A stretch of DNA of 64,000 nucleotides, taken from assembly GCA_933228675.1 (NCBI GenBank), contig OW121740.1:9515442-9579441 (forward strand). The letters run 5' to 3'. This stretch comes from Stomorhina lunata. Lineage: Eukaryota; Arthropoda; Insecta; Diptera; Rhiniidae. Positions within the stretch are counted from its first letter, which is position 1. Every line of letters begins with the position of its first letter. The notes under the pieces are model-generated. The model was not told the origin of the DNA. It saw only the letters and a list, made by a program, of their open reading frames with translations, and did not search any database. Positions 11,565-25,770 of the stretch are shown in pieces. The position numbers were made by a program, and so were the translations under genes.

Positions 11565-14129
11565 TCGATGGTATAGAAAAATTTTTATTGACAAATTTTC
11601 TAAAACAAGTTTTTATTGAAAAATTATCGGTAGACAAATTTTCTATAAAAAAATTTTCTATAAAAAAATTTTCTATAAAAAAATTTTTATAGAAAATTTT
11701 TATTAAAAAATTTCTATACAAAAATTTTGATTGAAAAATTTTCTATAAAAAAATTTTCTATAAAAAAATGTTGATAGAAAAATTTTTATTAAAAAATTTC
11801 TATACAAAAATTTTGATTAAAAAATTTTCTATAGAAAAATTTTCCATAAAAATATTTTTATTGAAAAATTTTTATTAAAAAATTTTCTATAGATAAATTT
11901 TTTTTGAAATATTTTCTATAGAAAAATTTTTAATGAAAAATTTTTATTTAAACATTTCTAATGAAAATTTTTTATTGAAAAATTGTCTATAGAAAAATTT
12001 TTATTGAAAATTTTTTTTTAGATAAAATTTTCCATAGAAAAATATCTACTGAAAAATTTTCTATAGAAACATTTTTACTGAAAAATTTCTATTGAATAAT
12101 TTTTATGGAAAAAATTCTATAGAAAATTTTTCTATAAAAATATTTTTATTGAAAAATTTTCTAAGGAAAAATTGTTATTAAAAAATTTTCCATAGAAAAC
12201 TTTTTATTGAAAAATTTTGATTTAAAATATTGTATAAGAAAATTTCTATTGAAAAATGTTCTGTAGAAACATTTTCTATAGAAAAATTTTAATTGAAAAA
12301 TTTTCCATAGAAAATTTTAGTTGAAACATTTTCATAGAAAAACTTTCTATTATAAAATTTTCTATTGAAAATTTTTTACAGAAAAATTTTCTATTAAAAA
12401 ATTTTTCTATTGGAAAATTTTCTATTAAAAAATTTTTCTATTGGAAAATTTTCTATAGAAAAATTTTTATTGGACAATTTTTTTTTATAAATTTTCATTT
12501 AAAATTTGTCTATTTTCTATAAAAATAATTTTAAAGAAAACTTTTCTATAAAAAATGATTATTTAAAAATTTTTTATAGAAATATTTTTATTGAAAAATC
12601 TTCTATAAAAAACAATTTATTGAAAAATCTTTTATAGAAATATTTTTATTGAAAAATTTTCAATAGAAAAATTTTGAATGAAAAATTTTTATTGAAACAT
12701 TTTTAATGAAAAATTTTTATTGAAAAATTGTCTATAGAAAAATTTTTATTGAAATTTTTTTTTCAAAAAATTTTCTATAGAAAAATTTTTACTGAAAAAT
12801 TTTCTATAGAAAAATTTTTACTGAAAAATTTTCTATAGAAAAATTTTGACAGAAAAATTTTCTATAGAAAAATTTTGACTGAAAAATTTTCTATAGAAAA
12901 CTTTTTACTGAAAAATTTTCTATAGAAAAATTTTTACAGAAAAATTTCTATTGAATAACTTTTATGGAAAAAATTCTATAGAAAAATTTTCCATAAAAAT
13001 ATTTTTATTGAAAAATTTTCTAAAGAAAAATTTTTATTAAAAAATTTTCTATGAAAAAATTTTCTATGAAAAAATTTTCTATAGAAAACTTTTTATTGAA
13101 AAATTTTGATTTGAAAATATTGTATAAAAAAAAATTTATATAGAAAAACAATTTATTGAAAAATCTTTTATAGAAATATTTTTATACAAAAATTTTTAAT
13201 AGAAAAATTTTTATTGAAACATTTTAAATGATTAAATTTTTATTGAAAATTTTTTTAAATAAAATTTTCTATAGAAAAATTTTTACTGTAAAAATTTCTA
13301 TAGAAAAATTTTTACTGAAAAATTTCTATAGAAAAATTTTTACTGAAAAATTTTTATTGAAAAATTTTTATGGAAAAAATTCTATAGAAATATTTATAAT
13401 GAAAACTTTTCTATAGAAAAATGTTTATTTAAAAATTTTCTATAGAAAAATTTTTATTGAAAAATCTTTTATAGAAATATTTTTATTTAGAAATTTTCTA
13501 TTGAAAAATTTTCTATAAAAAAATTTTTGATCAATAGTTTTTCTTAAAAAATTTTTATTGAAAATTTTTCTTCAAAAAATTTTTATTGAAAACTTTTCTT
13601 CAAAAAATTTTTATTAAAAATTTTTCTTCAAAAAATTTTTATTGAAAATTTTTCTTCAAAAAATTTTTATTGAAATTTTTTATTTTCTATAGAAAAATTT
13701 TCTATTGAAAAATGTCTATAGAAACATTTTTATATTTAAATTTTTTTAAAGAAACATTTCTATTGAAAATTTTTTATTCAAAAATTTTCTATAGACACAT
13801 TTTTGTTAAAAAATTTTCTAAGAAAAATTTTAATTATAAAATTTCTATTGAAAAAATTCTATAAAAATAATTATATTGAAAACTTTTCTAAAGAAAAATT
13901 TTTATTTAAAAATTTTTTATAGGAAAAGTTTGATTGAAAAAATATTTTATAGAAAAATTATTATTGAAAAATGAATAGAAATTTTTCAATAAAAATTTTT
14001 TCCAGAAAAATTTTCTTTATAAAATATTGTTACTGAAAAATTTTTTTTAGTAAATTTTTCATTAAAAAATTATCGCTAAAAAATTTTAAAATTGTAGAAA
14101 TATTTCAATAGAAATTTTTTCCAGAAAAA
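11565..14129. repeat. Diverged 29-bp minisatellite array 3
   Basis: Units of TTTTCTATAGAAAA plus ATTTTTATTGAAAAA, heavily mutated. More uniform sub-blocks are at 12770-12960 (TTTACTGAAAA linker) and 13540-13680 (CTTCAAAAAATTTTTATT units of about 28 bp). It grades into the higher-order array that follows. Confidence 0.85.
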
Positions 14130-17100
14130 TTTTGTATAAAAAAATTGTTATTGAAAAAATTTTTTATAGAAAAATTTTGTATAAAAAAATTGTTATTGAA
14201 AAAATTTTTTATAGAAAAATTTTGTATAAAAAAATTGTTATTGAAAAAATTTTTTATAGAAAAATTTTGTATAAAAAAATTGTTATTGAAAAAATTTTTT
14301 ATAGAAAAATTTTGTATAAAAAAATTGTTATTGAAAAAATTTTTTATAGAAAAATTTTGTATAAAAAAATTGTTATTGAAAAAATTTTTTATAGAAAAAT
14401 TTTGTATAAAAAAATTGTTATTGAAAAAATTTTTTATAGAAAAATTTTGTATAAAAAAATTGTTATTGAAAAAATTTTTTATAGAAAAATTTTGTATAAA
14501 AAAATTGTTATTGAAAAAATTTTTTATAGAAAAATTTTGTATAAAAAAATTTTTATAGAAAAATTTTGTATAAAAAAATTTTTATAGAAAAATTTTGTAT
14601 AAAAAAATTGTTATTGAAAAAATTTTTTATAGAAAAATTTTGTATAAAAAAATTGTTATTGAAAAAATTTTTTATAGAAAAATTTTGTATAAAAAAATTT
14701 TTATAGAAAAATTTTGTATAAAAAAATTTTTATAGAAAAATTTTGTATAAAAAAATTGTTATTGAAAAAATTTTTTATAGAAAAATTTTGTATAAAAAAA
14801 TTGTTATTGAAAAAATTTTTTATAGAAAAATTTTGTATAAAAAAATTTTTATAGAAAAATTTTGTATAAAAAAATTTTTATAGAAAAATTTTGTATAAAA
14901 AAATTGTTATTGAAAAAATTTTTTATAGAAAAATTTTGTATAAAAAAATTGTTATTGAAAAATTTTTTATAGAAAAATTGTTATTGAAAAAATTTTTTAT
15001 AGAAAAATTTTGTATAAAAAAATTGTTATTGAAAAAATTTTTTATAGAAAAATTTTGTATAAAAAAATTTTTATAGAAAAATTTTGTATAAAAAATTGTA
15101 ATTGAAAAAATTTTTTATAGAAAAATTTTGTATAAAAAAATTGTTATTGAAAAAATTTTTTATAGAAAAATTTTGTATAAAAAAATTTTTATAGAAAAAT
15201 TTTGTATAAAAAAATTTTTATAGAAAAATTTTGTATAAAAAAATTGTTATTGAAAAAATTTTTTATAGAAAAATTGTTATTGAAAAAATTTTTTATAGAA
15301 AAATTTTGTATAAAAAAATTGTTATTGAAAAATTTTTTATAGAAAAATTGTTATTGAAAAAATTTTTTATAGAAAAATTTTGTATAAAAAAATTGTTATT
15401 GAAAAAATTTTTTATAGAAAAATTTTGTATAAAAAAATTTTTATAGAAAAATTTTGTATAAAAAAATTTTTATAGAAAAATTTTGTATAAAAAAATTGTT
15501 ATTGAAAAAATTTTTTATAGAAAAATTTTGTATAAAAAAATTGTTATTGAAAAATTTTTTATAGAAAAATTGTTATTGAAAAAATTTTTTATAGAAAAAT
15601 TTTGTATAAAAAAATTGTTATTGAAAAAATTTTTTATAGAAAAATTTTGTATAAAAAAATTTTTATAGAAAAATTTTGTATAAAAAATTGTAATTGAAAA
15701 AATTTTTTATAGAAAAATTTTGTATAAAAAAATTGTTATTGAAAAAATTTTTTATAGAAAAATTTTGTATAAAAAAATTTTTATAGAAAAATTTTGTATA
15801 AAAAAATTTTTATAGAAAAATTTTGTATAAAAAAATTGTTATTGAAAAAATTTTTTATAGAAAAATTGTTATTGAAAAAATTTTTTATAGAAAAATTTTG
15901 TATAAAAAAATTGTTATTGAAAAATTTTTTATAGAAAAATTGTTATTGAAAAAATTTTTTATAGAAAAATTTTGTATAAAAAAATTGTTATTGAAAAAAT
16001 TTTTTATAGAAAAATTTTGTATAAAAAAATTTTTATAGAAAAATTTTGTATAAAAAAATTTTTATAGAAAAATTTTGTATAAAAAAATTGTTATTGAAAA
16101 AATTTTTTATAGAAAAATTTTGTATAAAAAAATTGTTATTGAAAAAATTTTTTATAGAAAAATTTTGTATAAAGAAATTTTTATAGAAAAATTTTGTATA
16201 AAAAAATTTTTATAGAAAAATTTTGTATAAAAAAATTGTTATTGAAAAAATTTTTTATAGAAAAATTGTTATTGAAAAAATTTTTTATAGAAAAATTTTG
16301 TATAAAAAAATTGTTATTGAAAAATTTTTTATAGAAAAATTGTTATTGAAAAAATTTTTTATAGAAAAATTTTGTATAAAAAAATTGTTATTGAAAAAAT
16401 TTTTTATAGAAAAATTTTGTATAAAAAAATTTTTATAGAAAAATTTTGTATAAAAAAATTTTTATAGAAAAATTTTGTATAAAAAAATTGTTATTGAAAA
16501 AATTTTTTATAGAAAAATTGTTATTGAAAAAATTTTTTATAGAAAAATTTTGTATAAAAAAATTGTTATTGAAAAAATTTTTTATAGAAAAATTTTGTAT
16601 AAAAAAATTTTTATAGAAAAATTTTGTATAAAAAAATTTTTATAGAAAAATTTTGTATAAAAAAATTTTTATAGAAAAATTTTGTATAAAAAAATTGTTA
16701 TTGAAAAAATTTTTTATAGAAAAATTTTGTATAAAAAAATTGTTATTGAAAAAATTTTTTATAGAAAAATTTTGTATAAAAAAATTGTTATTGAAAAAAT
16801 TTTTTATAGAAAAATTTTGTATAAAAAAATTTTTATAGAAAAATTTTGTATAAAAAAATTTTTATAGAAAAATTTTGTATAAAAAAATTGTTATTGAAAA
16901 AATTTTTTATAGAAAAATTGTTATTGAAAAAATTTTTTATAGAAAAATTTTGTATAAAAAAATTGTTATTGAAAAAATTTTTTATAGAAAAATTTTGTAT
17001 AAAAAAATTTTTATAGAAAAATTTTGTATAAAAAAATTTTTATAGAAAAATTTTGTATAAAAAAATTTTTATAGAAAAATTTTGTATAAAAAAATTGTTA

Positions 17101-17560
17101 TTGAAAAAATTTTTTATAGAAAAATTTTGTATAAAAAAATTGTTATTGAAAAAATTTTTTATAGAAAAATTTTGTATAAAAAAATTGTTATTGAAAAAAT
17201 TTTTTATAGAAAAATTTTGTATAAAAAAATTGTTATTGAAAAAATTTTTTATAGAAAAATTTTGTATAAAAAAATTTTTATAGAAAAATTTTGTATAAAA
17301 AAATTTTTATAGAAAAATTTTGTATAAAAAAATTGTTATTGAAAAAATTTTTTATAGAAAAATTTTGTATAAAAAAATTGCAATTGAAAAAAATTTTTAT
17401 AGAAAAATTTTGTATAAAAAAATTGCTATTGAAAAAAATTTTTATAGAAAAATTTTGTACAAAAAAATTTTTTTAGAAAAATTTTGTATAAAAAAATTGT
17501 TATTGAAAAAATTTTTTACAGAAAAATTTATATTAAAAATTTTAGATAAAAAAGTATTCC
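14130..17560. repeat. Higher-order satellite of 45/30/29-bp subunits
   Basis: The basic 45-bp unit combines GTATAAAAAAATTGTTATTG with AAAAAATTTTTTATAGAAAA. Shorter 29- and 30-bp forms omit either the TTGTTATTGAAAA part or the TTTTGTATAAAAAAA part. Nine 45-bp units run uninterrupted at 14130-14535. After that, mixed blocks recur at 592 bp (14891 to 15483, 15231 to 15823) and at 400 bp (15823 to 16223, 16653 to 17053), which is a true higher-order repeat. The 45-bp period is a multiple of three, so long stop-free Lys/Ile frames appear by chance. Units decay after 17380. Confidence 0.95.
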
Positions 17561-19029
17561 ACAGAAAAATTTCCTTAAGGATTTTTTTTTCTTTTTTTAT
17601 AAAAAAAAAATTTTCTTTAGCTAAGGTTTTATATAAAATCTATAGAAAAATTGTTATTAGACATTTTTTAAAGAAAATATTTCATGCAAAAATTGTCTTT
17701 GAAAATTTTAAATAAAAAATTCATAAAAATAAAAATTGTTGTCCTTTATTTTAAATATTTATCATCAATCTTGGAGGTCTATTTTAAAAAAAAAAATTCC
17801 AATCATTTTCTGCTAATTTATTTAAATTTTTTGTTATACAAATATGATAGATCCCAGAAAAAAAGGTCAGTTTTATTTTCAAAATATATAATTGACCCTC
17901 TAGGTTCCTTTTGTCTAAAACTGTCAACAAATTCACAGCTAAAATTATCTTAAACGAAAAACACTTAAACTCTCTTTTTCATGCATAAATTGCCAATTTA
18001 ATTGTTTTATTATCCCAAAAGTAAGAAAAGAAATTTCCCTAAATCTGCTATTAAAAACCAAGAAAATTTAAATTTTTCCTAAAACAACTCAATTATAACA
18101 AAAACGAAAGATAAAGGAAAAAGATATTGATCTTTAGGCAAAAAACCCCGAATAAAACAAACAAAGAAATTCAAAATTTAAATGTGAGAAAATTTTCTTA
18201 AAATTTTTTGTTGAAACTGAAGAAAAAGAAAAACAATTTCCCTAAAAAAAGATGATCAATGATCTAATGGGCCAAAAATCGAAAAAAAAACTTCTATTGT
18301 TTTTTTTTCAATTCACCCCCCCTTCAAAAGTCCAGTATTAAAAAATCAATTTATTTTATTATAAAAAACGCATCTTCTTTTTATTCCGACCAGGTAATAA
18401 AAAAATATCGTAGCAAATAAATTGTATTATTTTTGCACAAGATCATCATCAGCGTCATCATTTAACCTAATGGACCCTGACCCTTAAACCTTGATTTTGT
18501 GTGAGTTGTTGTTGTTGTGAGTCCTTTCGCTTGTGTGTTTGTTGCGTCGCATTGCATTTTCCTGAAATAAAGAACGGCTGCAGTTCTTAAACCGTCCGTC
18601 TTCCTCTTTTGTTATCTGTGGCAAAAATTGTCTTTCCGGGTGAATTCTTCTTCAATTAAATAAAATTGAAGATCATTTAATGTTTACTTTGCAGTTTTTT
18701 ATTTTTCTTTGCAATTTTCAGAGAAATCTTTGAAATTCTTAATCTAAAGTTATGCGAGTCTTAGGGGTGGTTTGATCAAGATGGGCTGCAATTTTCTTTA
18801 GAGAAAGCGTTTAAATTTTCTATTTTATTTTATTTCATTTGTTGGTTTAGTGTCCAAAGTAAAATCCTTTAAAGATTTTCGTTTAAGATTTTCTAAAAAA
18901 GTATGATAACGTTTTTTTAAGATATTTATTTAGGTTCAAGATAAACTTTCAATTTTTTATTTAAAGAATTTTTGAAAACAAAATATTTCGAAATATGTTT
19001 TTCCAAAATCTGTTTTTCTAGAATCTGAA
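17561..19029. other. Gene-less spacer
   Basis: Decayed array sequence to about 17700, then AT-rich complex DNA. The segment 18480-18660, with GTTGTTGTTGTTGTGAG and AATTGTCTTTCCGGGTGAAT, has weak counterparts elsewhere (for example AATTGTCTTTTCGGGTGA near 34348). No coding sequence recognised. Confidence 0.4.
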
Positions 19030-22000
19030 ATTTTTATAATATAAAATTTTTCTGCAAACAATTTTACAACAAGATTTTCTTTTTAAAATTTTTCACAAAA
19101 ATTTTTCTATATAAAATTTTTCACAAAAATTTTTCTATATAAAATTTTTCACAAAAATTTTTCTATATAAAATTTTTCAGCGAACATTTTTCTATAGAAA
19201 AATTTTGACTGAAAATTTTTCTAGAATTATTTTTGTGAAAGTTCTATTATTTCAGTTGAAAAATTTCCAATAGAAAAATGTTCCTCTAAAAATGTTTAAT
19301 TAAAAATTTTTCTAAAAAAATTTCAATTAAAAAATTTTTTATAAAAAATTTTTCCAAAAAAATTTCAATTGGAAAAATTTTTATAAAAAATTTCAATTGA
19401 AAAAATTTTTATAAAAAATTTCAATTGAAAAAATTTTTATAAAAAATTTTTCCAAAAAAATTTCAATTGAAAAAATTTTTATAAAAAATTTTTCTAGAAA
19501 AATTTCAATTGAAAAAATTTTTTAAAAAAAATTAAAAAAAAAAAAATTTTATTGAATAATTTTCTATAGAAAATTAAAATTTTAATTAAAAAAATTGCTA
19601 TTTAAAATTTTTATAAAAAAATTTTAATTAAACAATTTTCTATAGAACATTTTTTAATAGAAAATTTTTAATTAAAAAAATTTTTTATAGAAAAGTTTTT
19701 ATTGAAAATATTCTTAAACAAATTTTTATTAATTTTCTAGCAAAAAAATTTTCTAGCAGAAAAATTTTCTATAGAAAAATATTGACAAAATTTCTATAGA
19801 AAAATTTTTCTATAAAAAAAAATTTTGAGTGAAAAATTTTCTAGAGAAAAATTTTAATTGAAAAATTTTCTATAGAAAAACTTAAATTAAACAATTTTGT
19901 ACAGAATAAATTTGATTAAAATAATTTCCTAATTGAAAAATTTTCTATAGAAAAATTTAAATTGAAAAATTTTCTATAGAAAAATTTAAATTGAAAAATT
20001 TTCTATAGAAAAATTTTAATTGAAAAATTTTCTTTACAAAAATATTAATTGAAAATTTTCTATAGAAAAATTTTAATTAAAAAATTTTCTTTATAAAAAT
20101 TTTAATCGAAAATTTTCTATAGAAAAATTTTAATTGAAAACTTTATTTAGAAAAATTTTATTTGAAAGTTTTCTATAGAAAAATTTTAATTGAAAATTTT
20201 CTATAGAAAAATTTTAACTCGAAATTTTCAATAGAAAAATTTTCATAAAAAATTTTAATTGAAAATTTTCTATAGAAAAGTCCTTATTGAAAAATTTTCT
20301 ATAAAAAAATTTTAATTGAAAAATTTTCTATAGAAAAATTTTAATTGAAAAATTTCTATAGAAAAATTTTAATTGAAAAATTTTCTATAGAAAAATTTTA
20401 ATTGAAAATTTTCTATAGAAAAATCTTAATTGAAAAATTTTCTATAAAAAAATTTTAATTGAAAAATTTTCTATAGAAAAATTTTCTGTAGAAAAATTTT
20501 AATTGAAAAATTTTCTATAGAAAAATTTTAATTGAAAATTTTCTATAGAAAAATCTTAATTGAAAAATTTTCTATAAAAAAATTTTAATTGAAAAATTTT
20601 CTATAGAAAAATTTTAATTGAAAAATTTTCTATAGAAAAATTTTAATTGAAAAATTTTCTATAGAAAAATTTTAATTGAAAAATTTTCTGTAGAAAAATT
20701 TTAATTGAAAAATTTTCTATAGAAAAATTTTAATTGAAAATTTTCTATAGAAAAATCTTAATTGAAAAATTTTCTATAAAAAAATTTTAATTGAAAAATT
20801 TTCTATAGAAAAATTTTCTATAGAAAAATTTTAATTGAAAAATTTTCTATAGAAAAATTTTAATTGAAAAATTTTCTATAGAAAAATTTTAATTGAACAA
20901 TTTTCTGTAGAAAAATTTTAATTGAAAAATTTTCTATAGAAAAATTTTAATTGAAAAATTTTCTATAGAAAAATTTTAATCGAAAATTTTCTATAGAAAA
21001 ATTTTAATTGAAAACTTTATTTAGAAAAATTTTATTTGAAAGTTTTCTATAGAAAAATTTTAATTGAAAATTTTCTATAGAAAAATTTTAACTCGAAATT
21101 TTCAATAGAAAAATTTTCATAAAAAATTTTCTATAGAAAAATTTTAATTGAAAATTTTCTATAGAAAAGTCTTAATTGAAAAATTTTCTATAAAAAAATT
21201 TTAATTGAAAAATTTTCTATAGAAAAATTTTAATTGAAAAATTTCTATAGAAAAATTTCTATAGAAAAATTTTAATTGAAAAATTTTCTATAGAAAAATT
21301 TTAATTGAAAATTTTCTAAAAAAAATCTTAATTGAAAAATTTTCTATAAAAAAATTTTAATTGAAAAATTTTCTATAGAAAAATTTTAACTGAAAATTTT
21401 CTATAGAAAAATTTTAATTGAAAATTTTAATTGAAAAATTTTCTATTGAAAAATTTTAATTGAAAAATTTTCTATAGAAAATTTTTCAATGAAAATTTTT
21501 CTATAGAAAAATTTTAATTGAAAATTTTCTATAGAAAAATCTTAATTGAAAAATTTTCTATAAAAAAATTTTAATTGAAAAATTTTCTATAGAAAAATTT
21601 TAATTGAAAAATTTTCTATAGAAAAATTTTAATTGAAAAATTTTCTATAGAAAAATTTTAATTAAAAAATTTTCTATAGAAAAATTTTAATTGAAAATTT
21701 TCTATAGAAAAGTTTAGTTTGAAAAAGTTTCTTTAGAAAAATTTTAAATGAAAAATTTTCTATAGAAAAATTTTAATTGAAAAATTTTCTATAGAAAAAT
21801 TTTAATTGCAAAATTTTCTATAGAAAAATTTTAATTGAAAATTTTCTATAGAAAAGTTTAGTTTGAAAAAGTTTCTTTAGAAAAATTTTAATTTAAATAT
21901 TTTCTACAGAAAATTTTCCAATAAAAATTTTTCAATAGAAAATTTTCAATTAAAATTTTTCTATAAAAAATGTTTAATTAAAATTTTTCTATAGAAAATT

Positions 22001-22720
22001 TTCAGTTAAAATTTTTCTATAGAAAATTTTCAATTAAAATTTTTCTATAGAACATTTTCAATTAAAATTTTTCTAAAGAAAAATTTTCAAACTAAGAAAA
22101 TTTTTTTTCTATAGAAAATTTTTCAATAAATATTTTTCTATAGAAAATTTTTATATCGAAATTTTTCAATTAAAATTATGTATAAAAAATGTTTTCAAAG
22201 AATTAAAATTTTTCTATAGAAAGTTTTTCAAAAAAAATTTTTCTAAAGAAAATTTTTCAAGTAAAATTTTTCTATAGAAAATTTTTTAATTAAAATTTTT
22301 CAATAGAAAATTTTTCAATTAATATTTTTTTATCGAAAATTTTTCAATTAAAATTTTTTATCGAAAATTTTTTTATAGAAAATTGTTTTACAGAAAATTT
22401 TTCAATTTAAAAAATTTTAAGAAAATTTTTCTATTCAATTTTTTTATAGAAAAATTTTCAAATGAAATTTTTTATAAAATGTTTTTAATGAAAGTTTTTC
22501 TATAGAAAATTTCTGAATAAAAATTTTTCTATAGAATATTTTCATTTCCAACTTTCAATAAAAAAATTTTCAATTCAATTTTTTTTATCGAAAATTCAAT
22601 AGATATAAAAATTTTTATATCTAAATTTTTTAAAGAAAAAATTTTTAAAAGGTTTTTTATAGAAAATTAATTATTAAAATTTTTTATACAAAATTTTACA
22701 ACAATTATTTTTCCGTAAAA
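19030..22720. repeat. 29-bp minisatellite array 4 with segmental duplication
   Basis: It opens with TATAAAATTTTTCACAAAAA units (19090-19190), then AATTTCAATTGAAAAAATTT units (19300-19520), then the main block (about 19840-21880) of TTTTCTATAGAAAA plus ATTTTAATTGAAA, and decays to 22720. A distinctive variant string (AATCGAAAATTT, then CTTTATTTAG, then AACTCGAAATTTTCAATAG) appears first near 20107 and again near 20981, an 874-bp offset of about 30 units. Confidence 0.9.
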
Positions 22721-22944
22721 AATGATGTTTCATATTTTATAGATTTTTTTTAAAGAAGAATTAAAGTTTTATTAAATTTTAATTTTATAGAAAAATTTTA
22801 AAATTGGCAAGAACTTTTATATTCGAATAATTTAAAATTTTTAATAGAAAATGTGCCCGTTAATGTAAAGTTGTCTGTACAAAATTATTTCCTATTTTTT
22901 TAAATTTTCTACAGAATAACTTCGAAAACTACATTTTAAGGTTA

Positions 22945-23020
22945 AATTTAACAGTCTGCTGTTAAAAATTACACTGAAAGCTTCTCCATGTTACAGCAGG
23001 TGTATGCAGTGTTGCCAGTA
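22945..23020 (+). repeat. T block (array-edge repeat), copy 1
   Basis: Ends GTGTATGCAGTGTTGCCAGT. Homologous to 30223-30351 (same strand) and 26465-26590 (opposite strand). It lies just outside a minisatellite array, as the other copies do. Confidence 0.6.
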
Positions 23021-23814
23021 AAGTTTTTTTTCGAACTCAAATGATCAACAGAAACGAAAATAACAACAACAAATTTCTCCAAAAGCCCTCTTTTAAATAT
23101 TAAAAAGCGGTTAACTCTTTAAATTTTCTTTCAACACTTCAAATTTTTGCATAATTAAAGAAATTCCTTAAACTAATCCCAAGTAATGCTCTTTTAATTT
23201 CTTTCAAATATTTGCTACTCATTCAATTAAATCTTGCAAACATTATTAATCTTTTTCATTGTCAAAACGTAACATTTTAATCGCTATTTATTTATCATTA
23301 CAAATTTACTTCACTCACTTAAGAAATCAATCGATAAAAATTGATGCCGAAACAAAGTTGGGAAAAAATTTGCATAACCATTTTCTGTCAAAAATAGTCA
23401 ACAATTCAATTCTAGAGAAGGGAGGATTTTCTTGCTGTCTTTAAGATCTTCCTCATAATCTCTCTAAGGACTCATTAGCATATACCTGTGATCTGTTTAT
23501 TTGGTGATTTCTATGCAAATAGGGATCTTTAGGAGTATTTTGCATGCAGGGGTTTCTTCTTAATCCTCTTGATGTTTATTTTAACTTGAGGATATTCTAT
23601 CTTGAATTAACTATTAATTGTCAGTGTGTGTGTTGACAGTTGTGAGGTCAAAGGTGATTAATGCTTTGTTAATGGTCAATATGCAAAATAAGATTTTAAA
23701 TGACTTTTCTATTTAAATAATTTGTATAGGAAATTAGGGATGCAAATTGGTAATATTGAGGGATTACATTAAGATTAAGCGTTCAAATAGGGGAACACAT
23801 TTTTCTTAAAATTT
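23021..23814. other. Gene-less spacer
   Basis: AT-rich complex DNA. One short frame near 23259-23444 lacks an ATG and has no recognisable motif. TGACAGTTGTGAGGTC at about 23633 weakly resembles TGACAGCTGTAATAAA near 28990 in another spacer. Confidence 0.35.
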
Positions 23815-25625
23815 TCTATAGAAAATTTTTTCATAAATGTAAAATTTTCTATAGAAAATTTTTACATAAATGTAAAATTTTCTATAGAAAATTTTTACAT
23901 AAATGTAAAATTTTCTATAGAAAATTTGTACATAAATGTAAAATTTTCTATAGAAAAATTTTACATAAATGTAAAATTTTCTATAGAAAATTTTTACATA
24001 AATGTAAAATTTTCTATAGAAATTTTTTACATAAATGTAAAATTTTCTATAGAAAATTTTTACATAAATGTAAAATTTTCTATAGAAAATTTTTACATAA
24101 ATGTAAAATTTTCTATAGAAAATTTTTACATAAATGTAAAATTTTCTATAGAAAATTTTTACATAAATGTAAAATTTTCTATAGAAAATTTTTACATAAA
24201 TGTAAAATTTTCTATAGAAAATTTTTACATAAATTTAAAATTTTCTATAGAAAATTTTTACATAAATGTAAAATTTTCTATAGAAAATTTTTACATAAAT
24301 GTAAAATTTTCTATAGAAAATTTTTACATAAATGTAAAATTTTCTATAGAAAATTTTTACATAAATGTAAAATTTTCTATAGAAAATTTTTACATAAATG
24401 TAAAATTTTCTATAGAAAATTTTTACATAAATGTAAAATTTTCTATAGAAAATTTTTACATAAATGTAAAATTTTCTATAGAAAATTTTTACATAAATGT
24501 AAAATTTTCTGTAGAAAATTTTTACATAAATGTAAAATTTTCTATAGAAAATTTTTACATAAACGTAAATTTCTATAGAAAATTTTACATTTATGTAAAA
24601 GTTTTCGATAGAAAATTTTACATTAATCTAAAAATTTCCGTTAGAAAATTTTAAATTTGTGTAAAAATTTTCTATAGAAAATTTTACATTTATGTAAAAT
24701 TTTCTATAGAAAACTTTTACATAAATGTAAAATTTTCTATAGAAAATGAAAAATTTTCTGTAGAAAATTATTACATAAATGCAAAATTTTCTATAGAAAA
24801 TTTTTACATAAATGTAAAATTTCTAACGAAAATTTTTAGATTAATGTAAAATTTTCTATCGAATACTTTTACATAAATGTAAAATTTTCTATAGAAAATT
24901 TTTACATAAATGTAAAATCTTCTATAAAAAATGTTTACATAAATGTAAAATTTTCTATAAAAAATGTTTACATAAATGTAAAATTTTCTATAGAAAATTT
25001 TTTCATAAATATAAAATTTTCTAAAGAAAATTTTTAGATAAATGTAAAATTTTCTATAGATAATTTTTACATAAATGTATAAATTTTACATAAATAAATG
25101 TAAAATTTTCTATAGAAAATTTTTAAATAAATGTAAAATTTTCTATAGAAAATTATCACATAAATGTAAAATTTTCTATAGAAAATTATCACATAAATGT
25201 AAAATTTTCTATAGAAAATTATCATATAAATGTAAAATTTTCTATAGAAAATTATCACATAAATGTAAAATTTTCTATAGAAAATTATCACATAAATGTA
25301 AAATTTTCTATAGAAAATTATCACATAAATGTAAAATTTTCTATAGAAAATTTTTATATAAATGTAAAATTTTCTATAAAAAAATCTTTATATAAATGTA
25401 AAATATTCTAAAAAAAAATTTAGATAAATGTTTACATAAATATAAAATTTTCTATAGAAAATTATCACATAAATGTAAAATTTTCTATAGAAAATTTTTA
25501 CATAAATATAAAATTTTCTATAGCAAATTATCAGATAAATGTAAAATTTTCTATAGAAAATCATCACATAAATGTAAAATTTTCTAAAGAAAATTATCAC
25601 ATACATTAAAAATTTTCTATAGAAA
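23815..25625 (+). repeat. 33-bp minisatellite array 5
   Basis: About 54 units of 33 bp. Each unit holds two self-complementary boxes: ATTTTCTATAGAAAAT and TTTACATAAATGTAAA (arms TTTACAT/ATGTAAA around AA). Uniform from 23850 to 24560. From 25140 a TTATCACATAAATG linker dominates. The 33-bp period gives stop-free frames on both strands that are not genes. Confidence 0.95.
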
Positions 25626-25770
25626 TGAATCAGTTAAATGAAAAATTTTCTAAAAAACTTTTAAGATATACTTTCTATTCTTGTGTCAATAAAGAAGAAA
25701 GGATGATTTCACTTTTAGCAAACTTAACCCTATTCTATGACGTTTGCTTAGCAATTATTATGACTCCAGC

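Noticed and set aside
14132..17715. Many overlapping Lys/Ile/Phe-rich open frames in two registers
   Set aside because: 45-bp and 30-bp units are multiples of three and lack stops in two frames, so frames arise automatically and end wherever a 29-bp unit shifts the register.
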